DNA of 8,796 nt from an uncultured bacterium (GCA_949747725.1 CATKFJ010000157.1:1-8796); one strand, 5' to 3'. Numbered from the stretch's first letter, positions 1 to 5,990 are shown. Program-made: numbers and translations. Notes: a model not told the origin generated them from the sequence alone.

Positions 1-406
1 ACATCAGGTCTTTTAACAATTCGTTTATTTCGTCTTGGTATTTTTTATAGAACCGAATCGTATCCGAGTACCATATAAGCTCGCTTACTATACCCGAAAC
101 GCAACCGTGATACAGCACGTCTTTGAATATATTTGTTTTATCCGAATAGTCGGACCAACGCTTGATTACCCAAGAACAAACATGACGGAACAGCTTATTG
201 TCGCTATCCCGCCGTAACGTTTTTATGTTATTTACCGTCAGTTTCATTTGTTTTGCTCCTTTATGTTTTTTCGGATTGTTTTCGCAGTATTCTATATCGC
301 ATCGATCGCAATCGCCGTCGCATACGTTAGCTCTGTCGCAGCAGTCGAGATATTCACATTCGCTGCATAGTTGTTTACTGTGTTTTTCGCAGTTCGCTTG
401 TTTCAT
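1..406 (-). CDS. Cys-rich phage/ICE-type hypothetical protein, C-terminus cut by window edge
   Basis: This leftward reading frame stays open from ATG 406 to the window edge (135 codons seen), so the C-terminus is missing. Residues 1-53 carry nine cysteines (6, 14, 17, 22, 23, 29, 33, 36, 41) in CxxC and CDGDCDRC arrangements that suggest a metal-binding knuckle. Residues 54-135 are a separate helical-looking part with the motif GCVSGIVSELIWYSDT (101-116) followed by FYKKYQDEI. From memory, this GCxSGxVxxLIxYxDTxxFY pattern recurs in small proteins of Firmicutes phages and integrative elements, possibly the DUF7222 family; the function is unknown. The start at 406 has AAGGAG seven bases upstream, overlapping the stop of the sigma-like gene. 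A second in-frame ATG at 247 (residue 54) has its own AAGGAG eight bases upstream, so a shorter second product or a fusion of two genes is possible. It is the last visible gene of the leftward operon. Confidence 0.7.
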   Translation of the reverse strand, partial: MKQANCEKHSKQLCSECEYLDCCDRANVCDGDCDRCDIEYCENNPKKHKGAKQMKLTVNNIKTLRRDSDNKLFRHVCSWVIKRWSDYSDKTNIFKDVLYHGCVSGIVSELIWYSDTIRFYKKYQDEINELLKDLM

Positions 407-416
407 TTTTCGCTCC

Positions 417-1034
417 TTATATCGCGCCGTAAACGGCTGTATATTTTTGTTGGATCAACCGACAGTATTGCCATACAGTGCTTTGCGAACGTCCTACTAT
501 TCGTCCTATTTCGGGATAGCTCATTCCGGACATTCTGCATTCGAGCGCAACGGTAAACGTTTCGTTCAGTTCCAAGCTCTCGATTATCCTGTCCGTTTCG
601 GTATAGTCGTTGTTAAACTCGGTCATCTCTGTTTTCGGCTCTATGTATTTCGGTAAAGCTTCAAGGCTTGTCGGTTTATTACGGCTCAATTGACGGCTTG
701 CAAACTTGTATATCTCACGATTGCATAATATCCTTACCGTGACCTTTTTGCCGTGCTTATCTATATAGCAAGTGTCCGTCAATCGCTTGCCGTAGTGCTC
801 GCATAATAAAACAGCGACATTCTGAACTATGTCATAATTGTCGCTGAACAGACGGTTTATATCTGTTTTGAAATCTATATCGTTGCAAAGGCTTTTATGC
901 AGTTTTAACATAGGATAGCCCCAATACTGTATTAAATTCTTGGTTTCTATGATTGCTATAAGTTCGCTCATACGCTGAACATTGTCCGAGCATATTTCTT
1001 GGTAAAGTGTATCGTACTTATGGGGATCTTTCAT
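417..1034 (-). CDS. Sigma-70 region 4-like HTH protein of a mobile element
   Basis: This 205-aa protein probably regulates transcription of the mobile element. The C-terminal part, about residues 155-198, reads as a helix-turn-helix of the sigma-70 region 4 type: LELNETFTVALECRMSGMSY is followed by PEIGRIVGRSQSTVWQYCRL, with EIGRIVG as helix 2 and SQSTVWQY as the recognition helix. The middle part, about 64-110, has SDNYDIVQNVAVLLCEHYGK and a KKVTVRILCNREI stretch that I recall from sigma-like proteins of phages and ICEs in Clostridia. No region 2 core-binding signature is evident, so it may be an ArpU-like activator rather than a true sigma factor. I chose ATG 1034 over the longer frame starting at 1088 because the preceding 42-aa gene ends at 1036, one base before this ATG (TAA-A-ATG), which points to coupled translation. 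A GAGGCGG stretch lies just upstream as a weak ribosome site. The stop overlaps the AAGGAG of the next gene. Confidence 0.75.
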   Translation of the reverse strand: MKDPHKYDTLYQEICSDNVQRMSELIAIIETKNLIQYWGYPMLKLHKSLCNDIDFKTDINRLFSDNYDIVQNVAVLLCEHYGKRLTDTCYIDKHGKKVTVRILCNREIYKFASRQLSRNKPTSLEALPKYIEPKTEMTEFNNDYTETDRIIESLELNETFTVALECRMSGMSYPEIGRIVGRSQSTVWQYCRLIQQKYTAVYGAI

Positions 1035-1035
1035 T

Positions 1036-1164
1036 TTACACCGCCTCGTCTGCCATATTGTCGTTATCCAACGTTTCTCCGAATACAAGCCGGTACGCCG
1101 TATCGTAATCGTAGCCTTCGGATACCATTTCGTCTATTATTTCGGATTTTGTCATTGTAGGCAT
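1036..1164 (-). CDS. 42-aa small protein, sigma-like gene leader
   Basis: This is a short reading frame that simple ORF length cut-offs miss. It runs from ATG 1164 to TAA 1036 and encodes an acidic 42-aa peptide beginning MPTMTKSEIIDEMVSEGYDY and ending in ADEAV. It looks largely helical, with no signal peptide and no cysteine. Support comes from a strong AAGGAG Shine-Dalgarno eight bases upstream, overlapping the TAA of the preceding gene (1175), and from the one-base gap to the next start at 1034. Codon use resembles its neighbours. I do not recognise the family. Very small acidic proteins are common in phage and ICE operons. Translation may couple expression of the sigma-like gene, which otherwise has a poor ribosome site. 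Confidence 0.65.
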   Translation of the reverse strand: MPTMTKSEIIDEMVSEGYDYDTAYRLVFGETLDNDNMADEAV

Positions 1165-1174
1165 TTCTTTCTCC

Positions 1175-1420
1175 TTAAAATCCGACTTCACTTGCGAGAT
1201 CGAAGTTGTATTCTTTTTCGATTTTAGCCATCGCTTCGTGGTAAATCTTGACGACTTCCGACGCTTGCATTTTTGAGTAATTACATTCGCGGTTACATTC
1301 CAAGAAATATAAATTACAAAGTATATTCGTTAAAATATTTTCTGTAATATATCTCTCAAATTTAACAAGAAAGTCTTGTAAGTTATCGTTTAATTCTTCT
1401 GTCAGATTAATTTTCTTCAT
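1175..1420 (-). CDS. 81-aa hypothetical protein of the mobile-element operon
   Basis: The protein has 81 residues starting MKKINLTEELNDNL. It is Leu/Glu/Asn-rich and looks mostly helical, with three cysteines (CNLYFLECNREC, around 35-46) and a C-terminal helix rich in Lys and Glu. I do not recognise the family. The frame is open back to 1483, but I chose ATG 1420 because GAGG sits nine bases upstream, inside the last codons and stop (TAA 1425) of the previous gene, and because the extension overlaps that gene in another frame. The stop at 1175 overlaps the AAGGAG of the next gene. The arrangement says co-transcription and coupled translation in the leftward operon; the role is unknown. Confidence 0.65.
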   Translation of the reverse strand: MKKINLTEELNDNLQDFLVKFERYITENILTNILCNLYFLECNRECNYSKMQASEVVKIYHEAMAKIEKEYNFDLASEVGF

Positions 1421-1424
1421 AGTT

Positions 1425-1697
1425 TTAATCCTCAACTTTTTTGAAATCGTCGATATACACTTTCTTTTCGTAAAACCGACCATATTCGAAATAGTATCTA
1501 CCGTCTTGGTCTTTCATAAGCTGGTATGTATCTTGAGTTATCTTGCCGTTGTCGGTTATTGCTACCGTAACGGTTTCGTACCAAAAGTCGACATCTACTA
1601 TGTCGAACGTTACGTCATAATCGACATCGCTTAATTCGAACTCCGAGAACATCAGATATTCTCTGATTTCGTTTTCACTTTGCACTTGGTTTTTCAT
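1425..1697 (-). CDS. 90-aa acidic hypothetical protein, first gene of the leftward operon
   Basis: The protein has 90 residues starting MKNQVQSENEI and is very acidic with many aromatic residues. It contains an alternating beta-like stretch (SDVDYDVTFDIVDVDFWYET, about 23-42), then TVAITDNGKI and a C-terminal part rich in Tyr and Phe ending in KKVED. The profile suggests a small beta-sheet protein; I do not recognise the family. DNA-mimic or anti-host functions are known for acidic phage proteins, but nothing here shows that. I chose ATG 1697, not the upstream ATG at 1844, because GGAGGT lies nine bases before it, and the extra 49 residues would be encoded inside the inverted repeat and read like non-coding sequence. 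Upstream lies the long inverted repeat (1709-1960), which must contain or control its promoter; its arm reaches into the ribosome site. Confidence 0.65.
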   Translation of the reverse strand: MKNQVQSENEIREYLMFSEFELSDVDYDVTFDIVDVDFWYETVTVAITDNGKITQDTYQLMKDQDGRYYFEYGRFYEKKVYIDDFKKVED

Positions 1698-1708
1698 TAG
1701 GTTTTTAC

Positions 1709-1960
1709 CTCCGAATTTATATTGCCTTTTCGGCAAAGACAAAAAAGAGCACAGGTAAAAGCTAATTGGCAATATCTCTACAAATACAGATAACCCGATG
1801 TCAACGAAACAAGCGAAAAAATTTGCGTACAAAGAAAAAGTCAAATCCGTTATGAATATGACTTAATAAACCCTTAACGTTTTACGCAAAATTTTTCGCG
1901 CGTTGACATCGGCTTTTAGCTGTGCTAACCATTTCAGCCGAAAAGGCAATAAATTCGGAG
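1709..1960. repeat. Long imperfect inverted repeat upstream of the mobile-element operon
   Basis: Collinear inverted blocks face each other. 1709-1734 matches the reverse complement of 1937-1960 except for a 2-bp indel. 1748-1762 matches 1912-1926 (14 of 15). 1795-1806 matches 1901-1912 (12 of 12). 1814-1828 matches 1884-1898 with one difference. AAGTCA (1838-1843) and TGACTT (1859-1864) close the centre. The left arm has about 30 extra bases near 1763-1794. Both arms carry an outward-facing TTGACA (minus strand 1804-1799; plus strand 1903-1908) with no good -10 box at standard spacing. The left outer arm includes the GGAGGT of the 90-aa gene and a small hairpin, TTGCC-GAAAA-GGCAA in the transcript. 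The right arm also ends in CGGAG but no gene follows. Possible identities are an inverted duplication of the operon leader, a MITE-like element, or an invertible or regulatory segment. Confidence 0.8.
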
Positions 1961-2087
1961 TAGCACGAACAACCTGTATTACATTATTATTTCTACTATC
2001 TTATTAAGCCGTAAAATACGTCTTAAACGCAGTTTGCCGTAATTCGCATAATTTTTACCAGCCGCATACGAAAAACCCTTTAAACGC
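1961..2087. other. AT-rich non-coding stretch
   Basis: Together with the inverted repeat and the hairpins this makes up the 515-base gene-free region between the operon start (1697) and the tRNA (2213). I see no reading frame with a ribosome site on either strand; the longest from an ATG on the minus strand near here is about 14 codons. The 9-mer TTAAACGCA occurs at 2023-2031 and 2080-2088. No copy of the tRNA 3' end that would mark an attachment site is visible. Confidence 0.5.
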
Positions 2088-2117
2088 AAAAGACAGCCCG
2101 TATAGGACTGTCTTTTT
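2088..2117. terminator. Bidirectional hairpin terminator below the tRNA
   Basis: AAAAGACAG (2088-2096) pairs with CTGTCTTTT (2108-2116) around an 11-base loop; 2117 is one more T. The A tract on one side and the T tract on the other give a terminator-like structure in both directions. It lies about 95 bases past the 3' end of the leftward tRNA-Ser and would end that transcript before the mobile-element region. Confidence 0.6.
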
Positions 2118-2120
2118 ACT

Positions 2121-2141
2121 TATGACGCTTTACCCGTCATA
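2121..2141. repeat. Short perfect inverted repeat
   Basis: TATGACG (2121-2127) and CGTCATA (2135-2141) are perfect inverted copies around a 7-base spacer. There is no T tract, so this is not a terminator on its own. It sits in the tRNA 3' trailer and may be a processing structure or a protein site. Confidence 0.45.
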
Positions 2142-2212
2142 TACCGCTAAAATAGGAACTCCATGCAAGAAATGATATTCAGTTCTTTTCGGGGTTCGTA
2201 AGCGGTTGCTTC

Positions 2213-2303
2213 TGGCGGAGAAGGCGGGATTTGAACCCGCGCTCCGTGTTACCGAACTACTCCCTTAGCAGGGGAGCCCCTTGAGCCACTTGGGTACTTC
2301 TCC
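2213..2303 (-). tRNA. tRNA-Ser (anticodon GCU)
   Basis: On the minus strand the acceptor arm GGAGAAG (2303-2297) pairs with CTTCTCC (2223-2217), followed by G73 and an encoded CCA (2215-2213). The D arm is CCC...GGG. The anticodon arm is CTCCC-CTGCTAA-GGGAG, giving anticodon GCU, which reads AGC and AGU serine codons. The T arm is GCGGG-TTCAAAT-CCCGC. The long variable arm of about 19 bases is the class II feature of tRNA-Ser. The gene is complete. It stands alone under its own promoter, and its 3' end faces the mobile-element region, a typical integration target. Confidence 0.95.
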
Positions 2304-2315
2304 ATTCGCCTTATT

Positions 2316-2344
2316 ATTATAAGGAAATAGCGGCAGTTTGTCAA
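2316..2344 (-). promoter_or_regulatory. Consensus sigma-A promoter of tRNA-Ser
   Basis: On the minus strand TTGACA (2344-2339) and TATAAT (2321-2316) are separated by exactly 17 bases. Both hexamers are perfect. Transcription would start near 2308, just ahead of the tRNA 5' end at 2303, so the 5' leader is only a few bases. Confidence 0.9.
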
Positions 2345-2472
2345 GCGTTTTAGACGGATTGTTTTTGGACGCACTGTCACGTAAGTTTTGTAACACATTC
2401 GCTATTCCGCTCATATACCGATAATATAACACACCTCAAAAACTCGTTTACATACTTTATCGGAGGTGTGAA

Positions 2473-2736
2473 ATGTTTTTCTTCAATCAATCCAACTGTT
2501 CGTCTTGCTGCTGCAACCGCAATGATTCGTGCATGCGCTGCCGCCCCGTTTGGGAATGCGAGCGCCACGACGACAACGCGCACTGCTGCTGCGATAAATG
2601 CAATCGCAACAACTGCTGCTGCTGCAACAAACGTCCGCAGCACTTCTCTTGCTGCTGCAAATGTCAGGGCGTCATACAGCCCCGTATGAACAACGGCGGA
2701 GGCGACCGTGACGGCGGCTGCGGTTGCGGCTACTGA
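2473..2736 (+). CDS. Cysteine-rich 87-aa protein
   Basis: The protein has 21 cysteines in 87 residues, in clusters CSSCCCNR (9-16), CMRC (20-23), HCCCDKCNRNNCCCCNKR (37-54), SCCCKC (59-64) and a Gly-rich tail ending GCGCGY. There is no signal peptide or membrane span; the first residues are MFFFNQSN. The pattern CCC-x-x-C with Asn, Arg and Lys spacers looks like degenerate internal repeats. GGAGGTG lies six bases before ATG 2473, and a hairpin terminator follows at 2787, so it is probably a single-gene unit. Candidate roles are a metal-binding (metallothionein-like) protein or a disulphide-cross-linked spore coat or exosporium protein, since clostridial spore layers contain Cys-rich proteins. 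A modified-peptide precursor is less likely because no modifying enzyme is nearby. I do not recognise a named family. The opposite-strand frame over the same bases is Ala/Val-rich shadow. Confidence 0.8.
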   Translation: MFFFNQSNCSSCCCNRNDSCMRCRPVWECERHDDNAHCCCDKCNRNNCCCCNKRPQHFSCCCKCQGVIQPRMNNGGGDRDGGCGCGY

Positions 2737-2786
2737 TCACTCTCCTGTTCGATGTCGGGCATGATTTTTTATCTCCCCCCGACAGT

Positions 2787-2824
2787 GCAAACGGTGCGTT
2801 TTACGACGCGCCGTTTTGCTTTTC
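2787..2824 (+). terminator. Hairpin terminator after the Cys-rich gene
   Basis: GCAAACGGTGCG (2787-2798) pairs with CGCGCCGTTTTGC (2807-2819), a 12-bp stem with one bulged T and one G-T pair, around an 8-base loop, followed by TTTT (2820-2823). The stem is strong and the T tract is short. It separates the Cys-rich gene from the aspS promoter. Confidence 0.65.
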
Positions 2825-2856
2825 GCCTACATATTTTCACACGTCTATCCAAATTA

Positions 2857-2885
2857 TTGACATTTAATTCCTTCGGTGCTAAAAT
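2857..2885 (+). promoter_or_regulatory. Sigma-A promoter of aspS
   Basis: TTGACA (2857-2862), a 17-base spacer and TAAAAT (2880-2885) form a near-consensus promoter. Transcription would begin about 25 bases before the aspS start codon. This leaves no room for a T-box leader. A separate TATAAT at 2891-2896 lacks a matching -35. Confidence 0.85.
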
Positions 2886-2918
2886 AAACATATAATTTTA
2901 CCATTTCGGAGAAACGCT

Positions 2919-4214
2919 ATGAAAAGAACATATATAAAGGACCTGACCGAAGGCGAATGCCTTATAAAAGGTTATGTCGAAACGATACGCGACAAAAAGA
3001 TCATGTTTTTGATCATCCGCGACGTGACTGGGTTTGTTCAGGTAACTATCGAAAAGGACAAGTGTCCCGAAGTGTATGCCGAAGCCAAAAAACTTACGCC
3101 GCACAGCTTTGTTGCGATAACCGGCAAATGCGTTTATTCGGAATACGTACGCAACGGAGGGAAAGAGATATATCCCACCGCGATCGATATTATGAGCGTT
3201 GCCGATCTCATTCCGCTCAATGCCGAAAGCGGACCGGACCTACGCATGGATTACCGTTGGATCGATCTGCGCGACGAGAAAAAGGTATTCATTTTCAAAA
3301 TACAAACGGCATTCGAGCGGCTTGCCGTCGAATTCTTTAACAACAACGGATTTATCGAGATCCACACGCCCAAAATTACGACTATTTCGTCCGAGGGCGG
3401 CAGTGAAGTTTTCGAGATGAAATACTTTGACCAAAAGGCATACCTCACCCAAAGCCCTCAACTCTACAAACAAATGTCCATGATGGCGGGGTTTGACAAA
3501 ACTTTCGAGATCTGCGACCTCTTCCGCTCCAACCCCAGTTTTACTAACCGACACGCAACCGAGTTTACTTGCATAGACGTTGAAATTTCGTTTATCGACT
3601 CGCACCACGACGTAATGGACGTCGAGGAAGCGATGTTCAAATATATTATGAAGGGAATAAAGCAGGAATACGGCGAGGAATACAAAAAATATTTCGGCAA
3701 AGATATGATCGAAATGAACTACGATATCCCCAGAATCCCGCTTTACGAAGCATACAAGATCCTAAAAGAAGAAAAGCACTACGAAGTGCCGCGCGCGCTC
3801 AAGGGCGATCTCGATCCCGACGGCGAGAAGCTGATTTGCGAATATGCTAAAGAAAAGTACGGCAGCGACTTCGTGTTTATTACCGATTTCCCCTTTAAAG
3901 CGCGAGCGTTCTATACAATGCACAATGAGGATGATCCCGAGCTTTCAAAGAGCTACGACCTGCTCTTTAAAGGCTTGGAAATCACCAGCGGCGCGCAACG
4001 CGAACACCGCTACGATCGATTGAAACAGAACATTACGGAAAACGGCATTAACCCCGACGATATGCAAGTCTATCTCGACTTTTTCCGCTACGGCGCGCCT
4101 ACGCACGGCGGCTTTGGCTTGGGCATAGCGAGAACGCTTGCAAAACTATTCGATCTGCCCAACGTCAAAGACGTAATCTTCCTGTTCCGCGGTCCGAACA
4201 GACTTAAACCTTAA
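2919..4214 (+). CDS. aspS: Aspartyl-tRNA synthetase, archaeal/short type (aspartate--tRNA(Asn) ligase-like)
   Basis: This cytosolic class II synthetase charges tRNA-Asp, and possibly tRNA-Asn, with aspartate using ATP. At 431 residues it is the short archaeal/eukaryotic type and lacks the large insertion of the ~590-aa bacterial enzyme. An OB-fold anticodon domain covers about 1-95 (IKGYVETIRDKKIMFLIIRD), then the catalytic core. Motif 1 is GFIEIHTPK (144-152), the aspartate pocket is QSPQLYKQ (178-185), motif 2 runs from FEICDLFR to NRHATEF (196-216), SGAQREHRYDRL lies at 357-368, and motif 3 is GFGLGIAR (398-405). Motif 3 has Ala where most relatives have Glu (GLGxER), while the Arg is kept. 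Short enzymes of this type in bacteria often also aspartylate tRNA-Asn, which GatCAB then amidates; the spacer residues that decide this cannot be judged safely here. CGGAG lies before ATG 2919. It may be co-transcribed with the membrane protein 60 bases downstream, as no terminator lies between them. Confidence 0.95.
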   Translation: MKRTYIKDLTEGECLIKGYVETIRDKKIMFLIIRDVTGFVQVTIEKDKCPEVYAEAKKLTPHSFVAITGKCVYSEYVRNGGKEIYPTAIDIMSVADLIPLNAESGPDLRMDYRWIDLRDEKKVFIFKIQTAFERLAVEFFNNNGFIEIHTPKITTISSEGGSEVFEMKYFDQKAYLTQSPQLYKQMSMMAGFDKTFEICDLFRSNPSFTNRHATEFTCIDVEISFIDSHHDVMDVEEAMFKYIMKGIKQEYGEEYKKYFGKDMIEMNYDIPRIPLYEAYKILKEEKHYEVPRALKGDLDPDGEKLICEYAKEKYGSDFVFITDFPFKARAFYTMHNEDDPELSKSYDLLFKGLEITSGAQREHRYDRLKQNITENGINPDDMQVYLDFFRYGAPTHGGFGLGIARTLAKLFDLPNVKDVIFLFRGPNRLKP

Positions 4215-4274
4215 GCAACGACCGAGTTAAACTTACCCCCCCCACATCACGACTAATAAAATAAGGAGGACGGC

Positions 4275-5240
4275 ATGAGCAAAATTGCGCGCATACGATT
4301 GGTTGCGGTCTTAATATGCTCGGTCGCGCTCCTTTTTTTGTTCGACTTAATTCTCACCCCTACTGCGCATGCCGATATCGGTCCGAAACCGTCCGTGATC
4401 GTGACCGTGCAAGATCTCGACGGCAGAGCGTGTTACGGCACGTTGCTTTCCGAATACTCTTCCACAGGTCCGGCAATTGCGTGGGACGGCGATCACGATC
4501 ACATGCCTTGGTTTGCCGTTCCCGACTCGCCGAACTACGACCGAACGGAAACCGAAATTTGGCAAGTATTCATCGACTTTGCCGATGCCGACGGATACTA
4601 TTATCTTCAATGTCATTGGAACATAACCGAAACGAACGAAATAGCCTGGACATATTATCCGCCTCGCAATTTTAAAATTTTATTATACTTCCCCGACACG
4701 CAAAGTTTTGCGGTAAGCGAAATCCACCAAGCCTATGCTTTCCACAGTTATTTCAATGTGAATTTGAACGGCGTCGACATAGACGGCGTGCAAGCGGCAA
4801 GCATAACCGCGCAAAAAAGTTATGACTGTACTTGGGAGATCGTTTCGCTTTTTATACGCATCGTCGCAACCGTCGCGATCGAATTGGGCGTCGCCTTTTT
4901 GTTGCGTATTCGCTCGAAAAAACAGATCCTTACCGTATTGATCGTCAATATTCTGACGCAGACCGCGCTGAACATCACGATAAACGTACTCGCGTTTTTT
5001 CAAGGCGGTTGGGCTATGCTGTGGTATCTGCCGCTCGAGATCGCCGTATTTGTTACGGAAGCGGTAGCATACTCGATAGTTTTCTACCGCATGCAACGCC
5101 CTACCGTCGGCATCGACGGCGGCTTGACAAACAAAGACTTCATTCCTATACGCATATGCGTTTTATACTCGCTTTGCGCCAACCTGATATCTTTTGCCGC
5201 AGGCTTTATCCTCGCGCTTGTTATTCCCGGGATAATTTAA
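4275..5240 (+). CDS. Signal-peptide membrane protein with extracytoplasmic domain and four C-terminal spans
   Basis: The protein has 321 residues. Residues 1-33 are a signal peptide with a basic start, hydrophobic core and probable cleavage after PTAHA (33). The mature part begins DIGPKPSV, then about 150 residues lie outside, rich in Asp, Tyr and Trp, with DGDHDHMPW (71-79) and two cysteines (53, 113) that could form a disulphide. Four membrane spans follow at about 187-210, 217-242, 247-271 and 291-319. From memory, proteins starting their mature part with DIGPKPS and ending in four spans recur in Clostridia as an uncharacterised family; that link is unverified. AAGGAGG lies six bases before ATG 4275. 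The 60-base gap after aspS has a run of eight C (4236-4243) and no clear promoter or terminator, so read-through from aspS is likely. Function unknown; a surface sensor or transport accessory role is only a guess. Confidence 0.8.
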   Translation: MSKIARIRLVAVLICSVALLFLFDLILTPTAHADIGPKPSVIVTVQDLDGRACYGTLLSEYSSTGPAIAWDGDHDHMPWFAVPDSPNYDRTETEIWQVFIDFADADGYYYLQCHWNITETNEIAWTYYPPRNFKILLYFPDTQSFAVSEIHQAYAFHSYFNVNLNGVDIDGVQAASITAQKSYDCTWEIVSLFIRIVATVAIELGVAFLLRIRSKKQILTVLIVNILTQTALNITINVLAFFQGGWAMLWYLPLEIAVFVTEAVAYSIVFYRMQRPTVGIDGGLTNKDFIPIRICVLYSLCANLISFAAGFILALVIPGII

Positions 5241-5281
5241 AAAAACGATGTGCCGATAATTGCGACGCATCGTTATTTTTT
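5241..5281. terminator. Bidirectional terminator between convergent genes
   Basis: AACGATGTG (5244-5252) pairs with CGCATCGTT (5266-5274), nine base pairs including one T-G, around a 13-base loop. A run of six T follows on the plus strand (5276-5281), and an A run precedes it (through 5245), which is a T run for leftward transcripts. It ends the aspS/membrane-protein unit and the leftward operon finishing at 5311. Confidence 0.85.
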
Positions 5282-5310
5282 GTCTACACTTTTCGATCCG
5301 TATTCGCGTT

Positions 5311-5964
5311 CTACGCAGGGGGTTGAATAAGCTCGCTGTTTCTCAGCGCAAGCCAAGTTACCGTTCTCGCACCGATCGCGGCAGCCGTAGCGGCCAAGCA
5401 TATAAACATCGCAACCAATCCCCAACCGTCGTAATGTATACATACGAAAGATAATTCCATAACGAACATTAGGGCATTAATAGCAATATACAGCTCCGCG
5501 CCGAGATACGCGCGGCGTTTAAATCCTTTTCTGGGCGCATACTCGACGGGGATACGCTTAACGATCTTATACCGCTTGGCGTTCATAACAAACAACCATA
5601 CCGACACGGCTATCATTATGAAAACTATCCACATATAAGCGTATGCGTATGAAGGAATATTATCGGTTATATATTCGAGTCCGCCTTGAGGCAACAGCAA
5701 AACTATAATCTGTAACATGAACGCAATAACGGTAAGCGCGGTACGCGCAAACGCCGTTTCCTTGAGTTTACCGTCTTCCGTATCCGCATAATAATATGCG
5801 CCCGAAAACTTCTTCTTTTTTTTGCGGTTTTCGGTCTTGCAACCGTTGCCGACATTCGCGCTATCGGAATTTTGCGAATCGGGAACGCTCGCCGAGTTTT
5901 CGACATTCGATTCGTCCGGCATAGTTACTGTCGTATATTCTGATGTGTCGTGCGGATTTTTCAT
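5311..5964 (-). CDS. Four-span membrane protein with a charged N-terminal tail
   Basis: The protein has 217 residues. Residues 1-47 are polar, rich in Ser, Asn, Asp and Glu and probably disordered. A lysine run (KKKKK, 48-52) follows, and then GAYYYADTEDGKLKETAFAR before the first span. Membrane spans are at about 76-96, 108-127, 154-176 and 182-207, with basic linkers (NAKRYKIVKR; RKGFKRR) that suggest cytosolic loops. There is no catalytic motif and I do not recognise a family. It lies 26 bases after the Sel1-like gene on the same strand and is probably the last gene of that operon. No good ribosome site precedes ATG 5964; the next in-frame ATG (residue 15) has none either, so the start is uncertain. 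It ends at the shared bidirectional terminator. Confidence 0.7.
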   Translation of the reverse strand: MKNPHDTSEYTTVTMPDESNVENSASVPDSQNSDSANVGNGCKTENRKKKKKFSGAYYYADTEDGKLKETAFARTALTVIAFMLQIIVLLLPQGGLEYITDNIPSYAYAYMWIVFIMIAVSVWLFVMNAKRYKIVKRIPVEYAPRKGFKRRAYLGAELYIAINALMFVMELSFVCIHYDGWGLVAMFICLAATAAAIGARTVTWLALRNSELIQPPA

Positions 5965-5990
5965 ATAATGAATTTATTGCCGAAAATGTA

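Noticed and set aside
417..1088. Longer start at 1088 for the sigma-like gene
   Set aside because: It would overlap most of the 42-aa gene in another frame; the one-base junction at 1034-1036 fits better.
1425..1844. Longer start at 1844 for the 90-aa gene
   Set aside because: The extra 49 residues come from the inverted repeat, and a strong GGAGGT precedes ATG 1697 instead.
2121..2141. Second terminator after the tRNA
   Set aside because: A perfect hairpin but without a T tract on either side.
2451..2458. CATACTTT as a sporulation sigma -10 box for the Cys-rich gene
   Set aside because: Transcription would start inside the ribosome site, leaving no usable leader.
2377..2643. Minus-strand Ala/Val-rich frame over the Cys-rich gene
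   Set aside because: TGC codons read backwards give GCA (Ala), so the frame is a shadow; it has no ribosome site and crosses the start region of the plus-strand gene.
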